Virus record (IMG/VR): IMGVR_UViG_3300010430_000459
Span: 1 to 23,627 of that record
Origin: a virus
Length of the DNA stretch: 23,627 bases
Reading direction: 5' to 3' (one strand)
Position numbers and translations under genes: made by a program. Below, piece after piece: positions 1 through 7,474 of this stretch. The notes under the pieces were generated by a model, which had not been told where the DNA came from, did not search any database, and saw only the letters and a program-made list of their open reading frames with translations. Numbering within the stretch: position 1 is the first letter of the stretch; each line of letters opens with the position of its first letter.

Positions 1-483
1 GCACTGATGTTCGAGAACGGTTCTATCGATGGCAGTGACAGGCTGCTAGTAACTGAGAATCAAGATGGTACAGGCTTTGAGGGTGAGGAGTTCTGGGCAG
101 ATAGCGTTAAGGCGGTGTCAGGTAACGCCACAGCACCTACTGATAACTCGATAACTATTAGTGAGACAGGAACCACTTTAGCAGCAATCGGAATATCTGC
201 GCCAGCTGGCCCTGTCACGGTTTCAGGTGTTGCTACTATAACCTCTGGTCGAGTGGATGTTAGCGTTATCCCAGCGTTTGCAGGCATTGCAACTTCAATA
301 ACGTCAAGCGGCCCGTTTAGCTTTGATTTAGATTCGCAAGGCGCGGTTAATTTTAAACGAGCATTTAACGGCGGCGCGGTAGCTGAAATAACAGGTATTG
401 AGGTTAAAGCGCGTTACGACTACGCGACTGGTGCAGCGCCCGTCAATTCTTACGGCACAGAATACTCAACAGCATACAGGTAG
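1..483 (+). CDS. Hypothetical protein, 5' end probably outside the window
   Basis: I do not recognise this protein. The frame is open from base 1, and the first ATG at position 7 has no visible ribosome binding site because the window begins there, so the true start probably lies upstream. About 158 residues are visible from that ATG. They are rich in Gly, Ser, Thr, Val and Ala with alternating hydrophobic residues, as in an extended beta-sandwich or Ig-like virion protein. There is no signal peptide, membrane segment or catalytic motif. It is followed after 8 bases by another beta-rich protein and sits upstream of the terminase genes, so a decoration or fibre-type role is possible but is only inferred from position and composition. 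Confidence 0.6.
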   Translation, partial: ALMFENGSIDGSDRLLVTENQDGTGFEGEEFWADSVKAVSGNATAPTDNSITISETGTTLAAIGISAPAGPVTVSGVATITSGRVDVSVIPAFAGIATSITSSGPFSFDLDSQGAVNFKRAFNGGAVAEITGIEVKARYDYATGAAPVNSYGTEYSTAYR

Positions 484-491
484 GACTTATT

Positions 492-1184
492 ATGACAGAT
501 CGTACAGAAGCGCAAACTCTAGGCATTGATGCAATATCGAGCAAGCAGGGCGTAAACGATAGTATTGACCCGGCATTTGATGCGGCAGCGCGTAAATCAA
601 TTTTAGACCGTCAGGCTATGAGTGATGAGGTTGTATCTAAAGCTGATTTATTAAAGCTTTTCAATACCCGCGCAGCAATGGGTAACACAGTTAAGGTTGA
701 CGGCGTTATATCAAAGGCCATTACTGGCACAGGCAGTCCAACATTAACGCCGCCTAACTCACCACAACCGTTAACTGGTGGCAATTATGCGGGTTACGTA
801 CCTATAACGGAGTTCACCACTATAGCTGAGTCTGGAGAGCTTACCGTTGTAAATAGCGAGTTTGTTGTGGGTGCTAATGGTGATGGTGATTACGGTTCGA
901 CTCAGGCATGGATGGACGCAAGCAGCTCGCTAAATAATAATAATATTGGTTTAATATTCTCAATAGAGCGCGGTACAAACTTAATATTCAGCCAGCGACC
1001 AACAGGAACGCGAGCATTTAACGGTTCAGACAGAACTAATATTTCAGGCGGCGGCTTCTTGGATGGCCTAGAGTCTGGGGATAAAATAGGGGTTTGGGTG
1101 GCAATGGAAAGCACGGCTACACTTGAGATTTACGACGCTAACCTTGGTATAGCTATGGTTTGTCCTGATAATTTGGTGACATAA
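492..1184 (+). CDS. Hypothetical protein with helical N-terminus and beta-rich C-terminal domain
   Basis: A 230-residue protein that I cannot assign to a family. Residues 1-75 are polar and likely helical. Residues from about 90 on are rich in Gly, Asn, Thr and Ser and contain alternating hydrophobic stretches (for example GLIFSIERG near residues 154-162 and DKIGVWVAMEST near 197-208), as expected of a jelly-roll or other beta-sandwich. This layout, a helical stem plus a beta head, is common in phage decoration and receptor-binding proteins, but that is inference. The ATG is preceded by an AGGTAGGA-like purine run at about 478-485. The stop is directly followed by the GTG of the next gene, suggesting coupled translation. 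Confidence 0.7.
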   Translation: MTDRTEAQTLGIDAISSKQGVNDSIDPAFDAAARKSILDRQAMSDEVVSKADLLKLFNTRAAMGNTVKVDGVISKAITGTGSPTLTPPNSPQPLTGGNYAGYVPITEFTTIAESGELTVVNSEFVVGANGDGDYGSTQAWMDASSSLNNNNIGLIFSIERGTNLIFSQRPTGTRAFNGSDRTNISGGGFLDGLESGDKIGVWVAMESTATLEIYDANLGIAMVCPDNLVT

Positions 1185-1508
1185 GTGAGCATACAGCACA
1201 GAACTTTTATACATAAAGACTGCGACAAGGATATCTTTGGGCTTCTGTTTGACCGTAACCCGTACCACTTAAAAGTCGGTACAGGCCAGCACTCATTTTT
1301 CACAGACTACTTAGAGAAAATAACGGGTAATTCAGAATACCCTCATATCGACCTAAGCGAAAATGAATGGACAGGTCAGGAGCTATACGAGTACATCAGC
1401 ACCGAAATAGGCGACAACGATTACATGGGCGCAATAGAAACGACCGAGGCGCAGGCTAATCTGATGATTGCGTATGTGGCAACTATTGCACAGCCTTCAG
1501 AGTCCTAG
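1185..1508 (+). CDS. Hypothetical 107-residue protein (GTG start)
   Basis: A soluble 107-residue protein of unknown function. It begins with GTG immediately after the preceding stop codon (TAAGTG), a layout that favours translational coupling. The sequence is acidic and aromatic-rich, without membrane segments or recognisable catalytic motifs. Tandem arrangement with two beta-rich proteins on the same strand suggests one expression unit upstream of the terminase. The alternative of a later start cannot be excluded, because no other in-frame ATG or GTG with a good ribosome site is obvious near the beginning. Confidence 0.6.
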   Translation: MSIQHRTFIHKDCDKDIFGLLFDRNPYHLKVGTGQHSFFTDYLEKITGNSEYPHIDLSENEWTGQELYEYISTEIGDNDYMGAIETTEAQANLMIAYVATIAQPSES

Positions 1509-1521
1509 ATTGGCCCTATAG

Positions 1522-1550
1522 TTATCACAGTGTTAAAATTTAATTATGAT
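1522..1550 (+). promoter_or_regulatory. Candidate sigma70-type promoter
   Basis: TTATCA (1522-1527), a 17-base spacer and TATGAT (1545-1550) lie in the AT-rich 59-base gap before the 1568 gene. The -10 matches consensus at 5 of 6 bases and the -35 at 4 of 6. An alternative TTGGCC/TAAAAT pair overlaps it with an 18-base spacer. Confidence 0.35.
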
Positions 1551-1567
1551 TAAAAAAGGGTTAGGTT

Positions 1568-1912
1568 ATGGCTGTAAATATTAGTACGGTAGTTACATTA
1601 GTCGGTGTGGGCAAAACTATCAAAGAAGACGGGAGCTATTTGATACTTAACGGGCAGGCGGCAAAAACAGGAAAAATAAATGTCCGTTGTTCTGGTGAGT
1701 TTGGGGGCGCAACTGTTAGTGTGGGCTATCTTGCAAGTGATGAATTTACGGTTCAAGACTTGCCAGACGGAACACCTGCTGACCTAACAGCGCCGTTTGC
1801 TTTGCGTTTTGATTGCGGCACATTTACAAATACAGGGTCTGGTCCTGCTATAAAAGTGGCAGGCATAAGCGGCACAACAAGCGCGGCGCTAACCATCTCA
1901 AGCATCGACTAA
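1568..1912 (+). CDS. Hypothetical beta-rich 114-residue protein
   Basis: A 114-residue protein with short alternating hydrophobic strands separated by Gly/Asp/Thr turns, which suggests a small Ig-like or beta-barrel fold. No family is recognised. The ATG follows a GGGTTAGG purine-rich stretch (1558-1565) and has its own candidate promoter. It ends with a Ser/Ile-rich strand-like tail. Its size and composition resemble small head decoration proteins, but the coat gene is 6.7 kb away and nothing in the sequence proves a structural role. Confidence 0.65.
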   Translation: MAVNISTVVTLVGVGKTIKEDGSYLILNGQAAKTGKINVRCSGEFGGATVSVGYLASDEFTVQDLPDGTPADLTAPFALRFDCGTFTNTGSGPAIKVAGISGTTSAALTISSID

Positions 1913-1914
1913 AC

Positions 1915-1927
1915 GTTATAGTATAAC
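1915..1927. promoter_or_regulatory. Perfect palindrome before the small terminase gene
   Basis: GTTATAGTATAAC is a perfect inverted repeat of GTTATA around one central base, in the 60-base gap before the 1973 gene. The right arm also reads as a TATAAC -10-like hexamer. It could be a protein binding site or part of a promoter; no matching -35 is visible. Confidence 0.3.
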
Positions 1928-1972
1928 ATTGCCACGCGGGCATTAAACGAGAGCAACAAAGGGGTAAGGGTT

Positions 1973-2278
1973 ATGGCGGCAACAGTAGCAGCTAAGAATA
2001 GAAAGGTACGGCAGGAGGCGTTACGCGACTTCCTAGCAAATCAGAAGCTTGTTGAGAAAGTTATTGATAATGCTAGAAAAATGGAGGAGCAGGGTGCGTC
2101 TATGGAGGCACAGGAGCTTAACGGGCTAAAGTATGCAACAGACACAAGATTGAAGCTTGTTTCAAAGTACCTGCCAGACTTAAAAGCAATGGAGCTTACC
2201 GGCGATGGTGGTGGTGAAATTGGTATAGATCAGTTACTAACAGTGGAGTTTGTCGGTATTGAAAATAAAACTGCCTGA
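1973..2278 (+). CDS. Terminase small subunit (putative)
   Basis: A 101-residue, largely helical charged protein directly upstream of and overlapping the large terminase, the normal place for the DNA-recognition subunit of the packaging motor. Its C-terminal part contains a KYLPDLKAMELTGDGGGE segment (residues 63-80). That resembles the ending of many phage small terminase proteins, where a helix is followed by a short Gly/Asp-rich linker. P22 gp3 is longer (about 160 residues), so this is a compact type. The ATG is preceded by GGGGTAAGGG (1961-1970), a strong ribosome site. The 3' end overlaps the large subunit by 29 bases. Assignment rests on context plus that C-terminal motif. Confidence 0.72.
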   Translation: MAATVAAKNRKVRQEALRDFLANQKLVEKVIDNARKMEEQGASMEAQELNGLKYATDTRLKLVSKYLPDLKAMELTGDGGGEIGIDQLLTVEFVGIENKTA

Positions 2279-3644
2279 TAGGTTTCAGCCGCTATTTAAG
2301 CCAAAGCGCATTAAAGTGTTTTTTGGTGGTAGAGGTGGAGCTAAAACTGAGAGTTTTATACGAGCCGCTTTAGTCCTAGCAATACGGGACGGAAAGCGGT
2401 TTCTCTGTTTACGCGAATTTATGAACTCTATCGATGACTCGGTGCATGCTGCTATCAAGGGGATTATTGCCAGCGATGGCTTTCAAGGATTCACAGAGCT
2501 AGAGAAGCGGATTGATGGCCCTAATGGTTCAGGCTTCAAGTATGGGCAGCTGGCTAGAAACTTATCGAGCATTAAATCAAAGTTTGATTTTGATGTTGCC
2601 TGGGTTGAGGAGGCTGAGACAATAACAGCTGAGTCTATTGAGACGTTAGAGCCGACAATAAGAAAAGATGGGTCGGAGTTGTGGTATAGCTTTAATCCAG
2701 CCAGAGAAGATGGCGCGGTCTATACAAAGTATGTTTTGCCATACATTGATGAGATTAATCGCACCGGCTTTTATGAGGATGGCGATGTATATGTTTGCAA
2801 GATAGGTATTGAGCATAACCCTTGGGCGCCTGAAAGCCTGTTAAGGGCTGCTGAGAAGATGAAAGCCGAGAACTATGATCTATGGTGCCATGTGTGGGAC
2901 GGACAGCCTAGGCGCGACCTAGATGACGTTATCATTCAACCCAAATGGATTGATGCGGCCATTGATGCTCACAAAACATTAGGATGGCAAGGTGTTGGTG
3001 TGAAGTCGCTAGGCTTTGACCCTGCTGATGCTGGTAGTGATGCAAAAGCTATCGCTATTCGGCATGGTTCGCTGATAACAGAGGCTAAGAGCTGGACAAC
3101 AGGTGATATAACCAGCGCAATACCTAGAGCTTTTGACGCTGCTGAACAGGTTAGAGCGACACATATTGTGTTTGATGCTGATGGCTTAGGTGCTGCGGTA
3201 AAGGTCGGCCTAGATCAACGTGTTGGTAGTGACATGGATATAACGGCTTATCATGGCGGCGCATCTGTTGACTACCCAGCAGAGTTATACGAAGGCAACC
3301 GAAGCAACAAAGATACATTTAAGAATAAACGCGCCCAGTATTATTGGTTCTTAGCTGACAGGTTCCGAAAGACTTATGATGCGGTTGTTAATGGCGTCTA
3401 TTGTGACCCTGACCAGCTTATTAGTATTAGCTCAGACATAGGTGAAGTCAGGCAAATTAAAGCCGAGCTATCCAGAGTGTTAAGAAAGCGCACTAATAAC
3501 AGTCAAATACAGCTAGAATCTAAGCCCGACATGGCTAAACGTGGTGTAAAATCACCTAACTTAGCAGATGCTATTGTTATGTGTTTTGCTAATCCGCCAC
3601 CCAAAACAGTACACAAAAAACAAGAGTTTGCAGCGTTATGGTAG
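2250..3644 (+). CDS. Terminase large subunit (ATPase and nuclease)
   Basis: A 464-residue packaging motor subunit that pumps DNA into the procapsid through the portal and cuts the concatemer. The N-terminal ATPase has a Walker A motif GGRGGAKT (residues 26-33), a Walker B strand DVAWVEE (115-121) and a YSFNP coupling motif (146-150). The C-terminal RNase H-like nuclease shows the expected acidic residues: D257 in FDPAD, D309 in IVFDADG and D440 in NLADA. The architecture fits the Terminase_3 / PBSX-like group. The start is a TTG at 2250 with a GTGGAG purine run just upstream; a second in-frame TTG lies at 2259. The gene overlaps the small subunit by 29 bases and the portal by 7, so translation is probably coupled. 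Confidence 0.95.
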   Translation: MSVLKIKLPDRFQPLFKPKRIKVFFGGRGGAKTESFIRAALVLAIRDGKRFLCLREFMNSIDDSVHAAIKGIIASDGFQGFTELEKRIDGPNGSGFKYGQLARNLSSIKSKFDFDVAWVEEAETITAESIETLEPTIRKDGSELWYSFNPAREDGAVYTKYVLPYIDEINRTGFYEDGDVYVCKIGIEHNPWAPESLLRAAEKMKAENYDLWCHVWDGQPRRDLDDVIIQPKWIDAAIDAHKTLGWQGVGVKSLGFDPADAGSDAKAIAIRHGSLITEAKSWTTGDITSAIPRAFDAAEQVRATHIVFDADGLGAAVKVGLDQRVGSDMDITAYHGGASVDYPAELYEGNRSNKDTFKNKRAQYYWFLADRFRKTYDAVVNGVYCDPDQLISISSDIGEVRQIKAELSRVLRKRTNNSQIQLESKPDMAKRGVKSPNLADAIVMCFANPPPKTVHKKQEFAALW

Positions 3645-5797
3645 ATAACACAGATTACAGCGAAGTCAGTAAACGCCTGTCAATGGCACAAGATGCCGAT
3701 TCTGATATGCGCGACCAGGTATGTGAGACTGACAAGTTTCTCAATGTCAGGGATGGGCAATGGGACACAGGAAACCTGCCTAACATCAATCTACCAAGGT
3801 TAACGCTAGATAAATGCAATCCTATTGTTGATTCTATCGCCTCGCAGATTGAAGAAAATGAATATGCTATACACGTTAAACCTGCTGACGGTGCAAGCAA
3901 CAAGGATGTGGCCAATATTTACAATGGTTTAATACGCAATATCGAGAATGTTAGCAACGCGGTACAAATCTATAACGCGGTATCACGCCGAACTATTGGC
4001 ACAGGCTTGTCAGGCTGTCGGGTTGTTCAGGATTACGTCAGTTCGGACTCATTTGACCAAGATTTGATTGTTAAACCTATCAATGACTTTGCAAATCGTG
4101 TGTGGTTTGGCCCTTATGAGCAGGCAGATGCCAGTGATGCGCCTTACGCTTGGGTGTTTACCGCAATGTCGCCAGATGCCTATGATGAGAAGTACCCAGA
4201 TGGCTCAGGCTTGTCATTGTCTCAAGACATTTGGAATGAGAATTGGTGGAATGCGCGTGAAGTTGTAATTATTGCCGAGTACATTTACAAGGTTTACGAG
4301 TCTGTCGAGCTTGTATTGATGACCGATGGCAAGGTTTACGAGGTAACAGAGGAGTTTGAATCTGTTACTGATGAGCTTGCACAACAGAACATTCAGGAGC
4401 GCAGCCGCAAAAGCAAGAAGGTTTGCCGCATCAAAACTAGAATGATGGACGGCAAGGGCTGGATAACTGGCGAGCAAGACACAGTATTCAAGGATATGCC
4501 GGTAATTCAATCGGCTGCTAACTTCCAAATCATTCAGAATAAGCCTGTTTATTGGGGAGCTATTGATAAGCTGCTAGACCAACAGCGCGTTTACAACTTT
4601 ACATCGTCAAAACAGTTGGCAGAAACAGCGTTAGCACCAACTGAAACAATTATGATGACTGACGATCAGGCGCTTGGTCAGGATTACTCACAACTTAACC
4701 AAAATCCTAAGCCAATAACCACTTATACGCACATGGATGGGCAGCAAACGCCTTATAAGATGGCTGGGCCATCAATTAACCAATCATTAGAGGTTATGAA
4801 GCAATCGGCGGCTAATGACATTGGTGCTAGTGCTGGTCAGTTTAACGCTCAAATGGGCAATAACGCGGGTTTACAGTCTGGTCGCGCCATTGGGATGCAA
4901 ATAGATAAAGGCGATGCAAGCAATCTGAAGTATGTACAGCAGCGAGAGGCTTTCATCTGCTCGGTTGCCAAGGTTATCGTCAACGCAATACCGGCGACCT
5001 ATGATTCAGAGCGTCAAATTCGCATAGTTGGCGAGGATGGCACAGAGGATATGGAGACTATCAACACAGCTGAGTATGACATTCAGACAGGCCAAATGGT
5101 TGAGCTTAATGATTTGTCGCAGGGTCAATACGATGTGACTTGTACAGCTCAAAAGTCATTTAAGAATAAGCAAGACCAAACAGCTTCCGCGTTTATGGAA
5201 TTGGCTCAGGTAATGCCTGGCATTATGGACGTGGGCGCAGATGTTTATATGAATAGCGTTGACGCTCCAGCTATGAAGATGATCGCTGAGCGTTACCGTG
5301 AACAAATGCTACCAACTGGTGTTATACCCCAATCGCAAATGAGTGATGAAGAGATACAGCAGATGCAAGCAGCCGCACAACAGCCTAAAGAACCGACCAT
5401 ACAAGAACAGCTAGGCCAAGCAGAACTTATGAAGGGTCAGGCTGAAATTGGTAAGGCGCAAGCACAGGCCGATAAGATTCAAGTTGAGGCGGCAAGTTTG
5501 CAGGCTAAAACTCAGCTAGAAGCACAGAAGCTAAACCAGTCAGGCCAGAAAATTGAGCTACAGGCAGATGAGCAAGCATTTAGACAGCAGCTTGATATAA
5601 ACCGACAGCTTACCGAGCGCATGAATATGATGGCCGATACCATGAATAAGTTGGTGGAGGCTACAGGCGCGGAGGGTATGGCGATGCCTTCGGCTATGCA
5701 AGCAGTCAATAATCAGGCTCAAATGATTACAGGCGAGCAGAATGATATGGGCGCTATGACTAATGAGCAGTTGATGGAGGTTGTGCGCAATGGATAA
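3638..5797 (+). CDS. P22-type portal protein
   Basis: A 719-residue homologue of P22 gp1 (725 residues), which forms the dodecameric ring at one capsid vertex through which DNA is packaged and ejected. The N-terminal part (SKRLSMAQDADSDMR, then a QWDTGNLPNINLPRLTLDKC-like region near residues 38-60) is characteristic of the P22 portal family. The central wing/stem region is followed by a C-terminal Gln/Ala-rich helical stretch, about residues 580-680. This corresponds to the long alpha-helical barrel that extends into the capsid in P22. The ATG lies 7 bases inside the terminase gene end. The gene ends 8 bases inside the next gene, which uses a GGAGG at 5776-5780 within the portal coding sequence. 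Confidence 0.93.
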   Translation: MVDNTDYSEVSKRLSMAQDADSDMRDQVCETDKFLNVRDGQWDTGNLPNINLPRLTLDKCNPIVDSIASQIEENEYAIHVKPADGASNKDVANIYNGLIRNIENVSNAVQIYNAVSRRTIGTGLSGCRVVQDYVSSDSFDQDLIVKPINDFANRVWFGPYEQADASDAPYAWVFTAMSPDAYDEKYPDGSGLSLSQDIWNENWWNAREVVIIAEYIYKVYESVELVLMTDGKVYEVTEEFESVTDELAQQNIQERSRKSKKVCRIKTRMMDGKGWITGEQDTVFKDMPVIQSAANFQIIQNKPVYWGAIDKLLDQQRVYNFTSSKQLAETALAPTETIMMTDDQALGQDYSQLNQNPKPITTYTHMDGQQTPYKMAGPSINQSLEVMKQSAANDIGASAGQFNAQMGNNAGLQSGRAIGMQIDKGDASNLKYVQQREAFICSVAKVIVNAIPATYDSERQIRIVGEDGTEDMETINTAEYDIQTGQMVELNDLSQGQYDVTCTAQKSFKNKQDQTASAFMELAQVMPGIMDVGADVYMNSVDAPAMKMIAERYREQMLPTGVIPQSQMSDEEIQQMQAAAQQPKEPTIQEQLGQAELMKGQAEIGKAQAQADKIQVEAASLQAKTQLEAQKLNQSGQKIELQADEQAFRQQLDINRQLTERMNMMADTMNKLVEATGAEGMAMPSAMQAVNNQAQMITGEQNDMGAMTNEQLMEVVRNG

Positions 5798-7346
5798 AGC
5801 GCAAGCGGCCAACGAATTAAAGCGGCGCGGTGTAACCTTAGAGGATATGCAAAACTATTTTCTAGCGGTTGCCGAGCCTGTTGCAGCTATGGGTTCGGGC
5901 ATTGTTGCCGAGCCTTTAGCTGGATTTGCTGGTTTAGCTGCGACTCCTTTCGGTTCAGATGCGGCGGCTAACGCTGTTAATTATTACCGCGATAAGCTGA
6001 CCTACTCACCAAGGTCAGAGGCGGGTCAGTCTGGCATGGCTGCTGTTGGTGAGGCGATGGCCCCAATAGGTGAGGCAATGGATTATGCGGCTAGTGGTGC
6101 TGGTGATTACATCTACGACAAAACAGGAAGCCCGGCATTAGCGGCGGCAGCGTACTCAGCACCAACAGCAGCACTTGAGCTATTAGGTTTAAAAGGCGTT
6201 AATCAGTTAAGCAAATCAGGCAAGCTAGGCCAGCCGTTAGAGTTTGGCGACATAGGCAGCGGTGGAGTGGGCAACAAGCAACGCGGCATCTTTGCAGGCG
6301 TAAAGGCTAAGGGTGCAGATTTAAAGCGTCAGGCAGCAGCAGAGGAGCTTGCGGGTCGCGGTATTGGACGCGACCAAATATGGCAGGAAACAGGCTGGTT
6401 TAATGACGTTGATGGCAGTTGGAAGTTTGAGATTGATGATAGCCAGGCAAGACTTAGGTCGCTAGATGGCAGTTCTGATAGTCATATGGACTGGGTAGAT
6501 GAGGCAGAAAGCAGAGAGCGCGGCATTCCTTTATCGTCAGGTGTTGAGCACAGTGAGATGTTCAACAGCTACCCATCAATGCAGAAAGCTCGCCTAAGTA
6601 TTGGTCGAACTGGCGGCAGTCATGGTATGTATGACGCTCAAGCTGACACGGTTGGCATTAAGGATCCGTTTGATTACCCCCAAGGCGAGGCCAGATCAAC
6701 ACTACTTCACGAAACGCAACACGCTATACAAGAGCGGGAGGGGTTTGCCAAAGGTGGTAGCGCGAGTGAGTTTGAAGTTGATATGCAGGCTTATGCCGAA
6801 CTTAACAAGATGGGCTTTGCTGAAATGGATGGATTCCAAAAGCAAATGTTTAAAGACTTGAGAGGTAAGTACGGCAAAAATAGGTCGGCCTTTGATTTTT
6901 ATGAGCGCCTAGCAGGTGAAGCCGAAGCCCGCAATGTACAAACCCGCATGGACTACACACCAGAACAGCGCCGAGCAGCAGCACCTTGGACAACGCTAGA
7001 TGTGCCAGAGGGTGAGCTTATTGTAAGAGGTAACAGCAAGGGGCCGATGATGAGTTCGGGTAATGATATTAAAAGCGCCATAAGGGAGAGTGAGGGGGCT
7101 ATAACATTGGATAAAGTTATTGTTCCTGAGTCTGTCAGAGATAAAGGGCTGGGCACTAAGTTTATGAAGGACTTGATAGGTCGAGCCGACCAAAGCGGCA
7201 AGAGGATTGAGCTAACACCAAGCGCTGATTTTGGCGGCAATAAAAACAGGCTGGTTAAGTTTTATAAGAGGCTTGGTTTTGTAGAGAATAAAGGGAAAAA
7301 CAGGGATTACGAGATAAGCGAATCTATGTACAGGCTGCCTGAATAA
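5790..7346 (+). CDS. Polyvalent virion-associated protein: LPD23-like, HExxH metallopeptidase-like and GNAT domains
   Basis: A 518-residue multidomain protein inserted between portal and scaffold, where P22 has nothing. Residues 25-143 are Gly/Ala-rich with an MGSGIVAEPLAG start and a PTAALELLGLKG end, and this stretch is clearly similar to residues 68-187 of the ejection protein at 16755. Residues 188-217 (GRGIGRDQIWQETGWF, then DGSWKFEIDD) match the LPD23 domain of phage polyvalent proteins. Residues 303-323 contain HETQH (307-311), an HExxH zincin motif, with a possible third ligand in AGEAEAR (375-381). Residues 436-518 form a GNAT-like domain with R450-DKGLG and FYKRLGFV. I chose ATG 5790 because GGAGG at 5776-5780 gives 9-base spacing; an upstream TTG at 5781 has no room for a ribosome site. 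Injection into the host is inferred. Confidence 0.85.
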   Translation: MDKAQAANELKRRGVTLEDMQNYFLAVAEPVAAMGSGIVAEPLAGFAGLAATPFGSDAAANAVNYYRDKLTYSPRSEAGQSGMAAVGEAMAPIGEAMDYAASGAGDYIYDKTGSPALAAAAYSAPTAALELLGLKGVNQLSKSGKLGQPLEFGDIGSGGVGNKQRGIFAGVKAKGADLKRQAAAEELAGRGIGRDQIWQETGWFNDVDGSWKFEIDDSQARLRSLDGSSDSHMDWVDEAESRERGIPLSSGVEHSEMFNSYPSMQKARLSIGRTGGSHGMYDAQADTVGIKDPFDYPQGEARSTLLHETQHAIQEREGFAKGGSASEFEVDMQAYAELNKMGFAEMDGFQKQMFKDLRGKYGKNRSAFDFYERLAGEAEARNVQTRMDYTPEQRRAAAPWTTLDVPEGELIVRGNSKGPMMSSGNDIKSAIRESEGAITLDKVIVPESVRDKGLGTKFMKDLIGRADQSGKRIELTPSADFGGNKNRLVKFYKRLGFVENKGKNRDYEISESMYRLPE

Positions 7347-7349
7347 TTA

Positions 7350-7370
7350 AAGGGGTTGTAACGGCCCCTT
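7350..7370 (+). terminator. Stem-loop after the polyvalent gene, weak terminator candidate
   Basis: AAGGGG (7350-7355) pairs with CCCCTT (7365-7370) around a 9-base loop, starting three bases after the stop codon. The downstream tract TTAATTT is only partly T-rich, so termination may be incomplete and allow read-through to the scaffold gene. Confidence 0.45.
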
Positions 7371-7392
7371 AATTTGCCCTATCAGGTATTAA

Positions 7393-7417
7393 GTTATAAC
7401 ATAACAACTGTTATACA
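7393..7417 (+). promoter_or_regulatory. Inverted repeats and weak promoter-like sequence before scaffold
   Basis: The self-complementary GTTATAAC (7393-7400) is followed by ATAACA (7401-7406), two bases and TGTTAT (7409-7414), a perfect inverted repeat. A poor promoter (TTAAGT at 7389-7394, 17 bases, TATACA at 7412-7417) overlaps it. This is the only sizeable gap (128 bases) in the head operon, so a separate scaffold/coat transcript is plausible. Confidence 0.3.
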
Positions 7418-7474
7418 ATTACATTAAAAGGTACGCGACCTATTCGCGGGAATTTACGCTAAGGCGGGTTAGTA

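Noticed and set aside
1929-1945. TGCC/GGCA hairpin before the small terminase gene as a terminator
   Set aside because: The stem is only four pairs and no T-run follows.
5781-5789. TTG at 5781 as start of the polyvalent protein
   Set aside because: The GGAGG at 5776-5780 directly abuts it, leaving no spacing; ATG 5790 has the proper 9-base distance.
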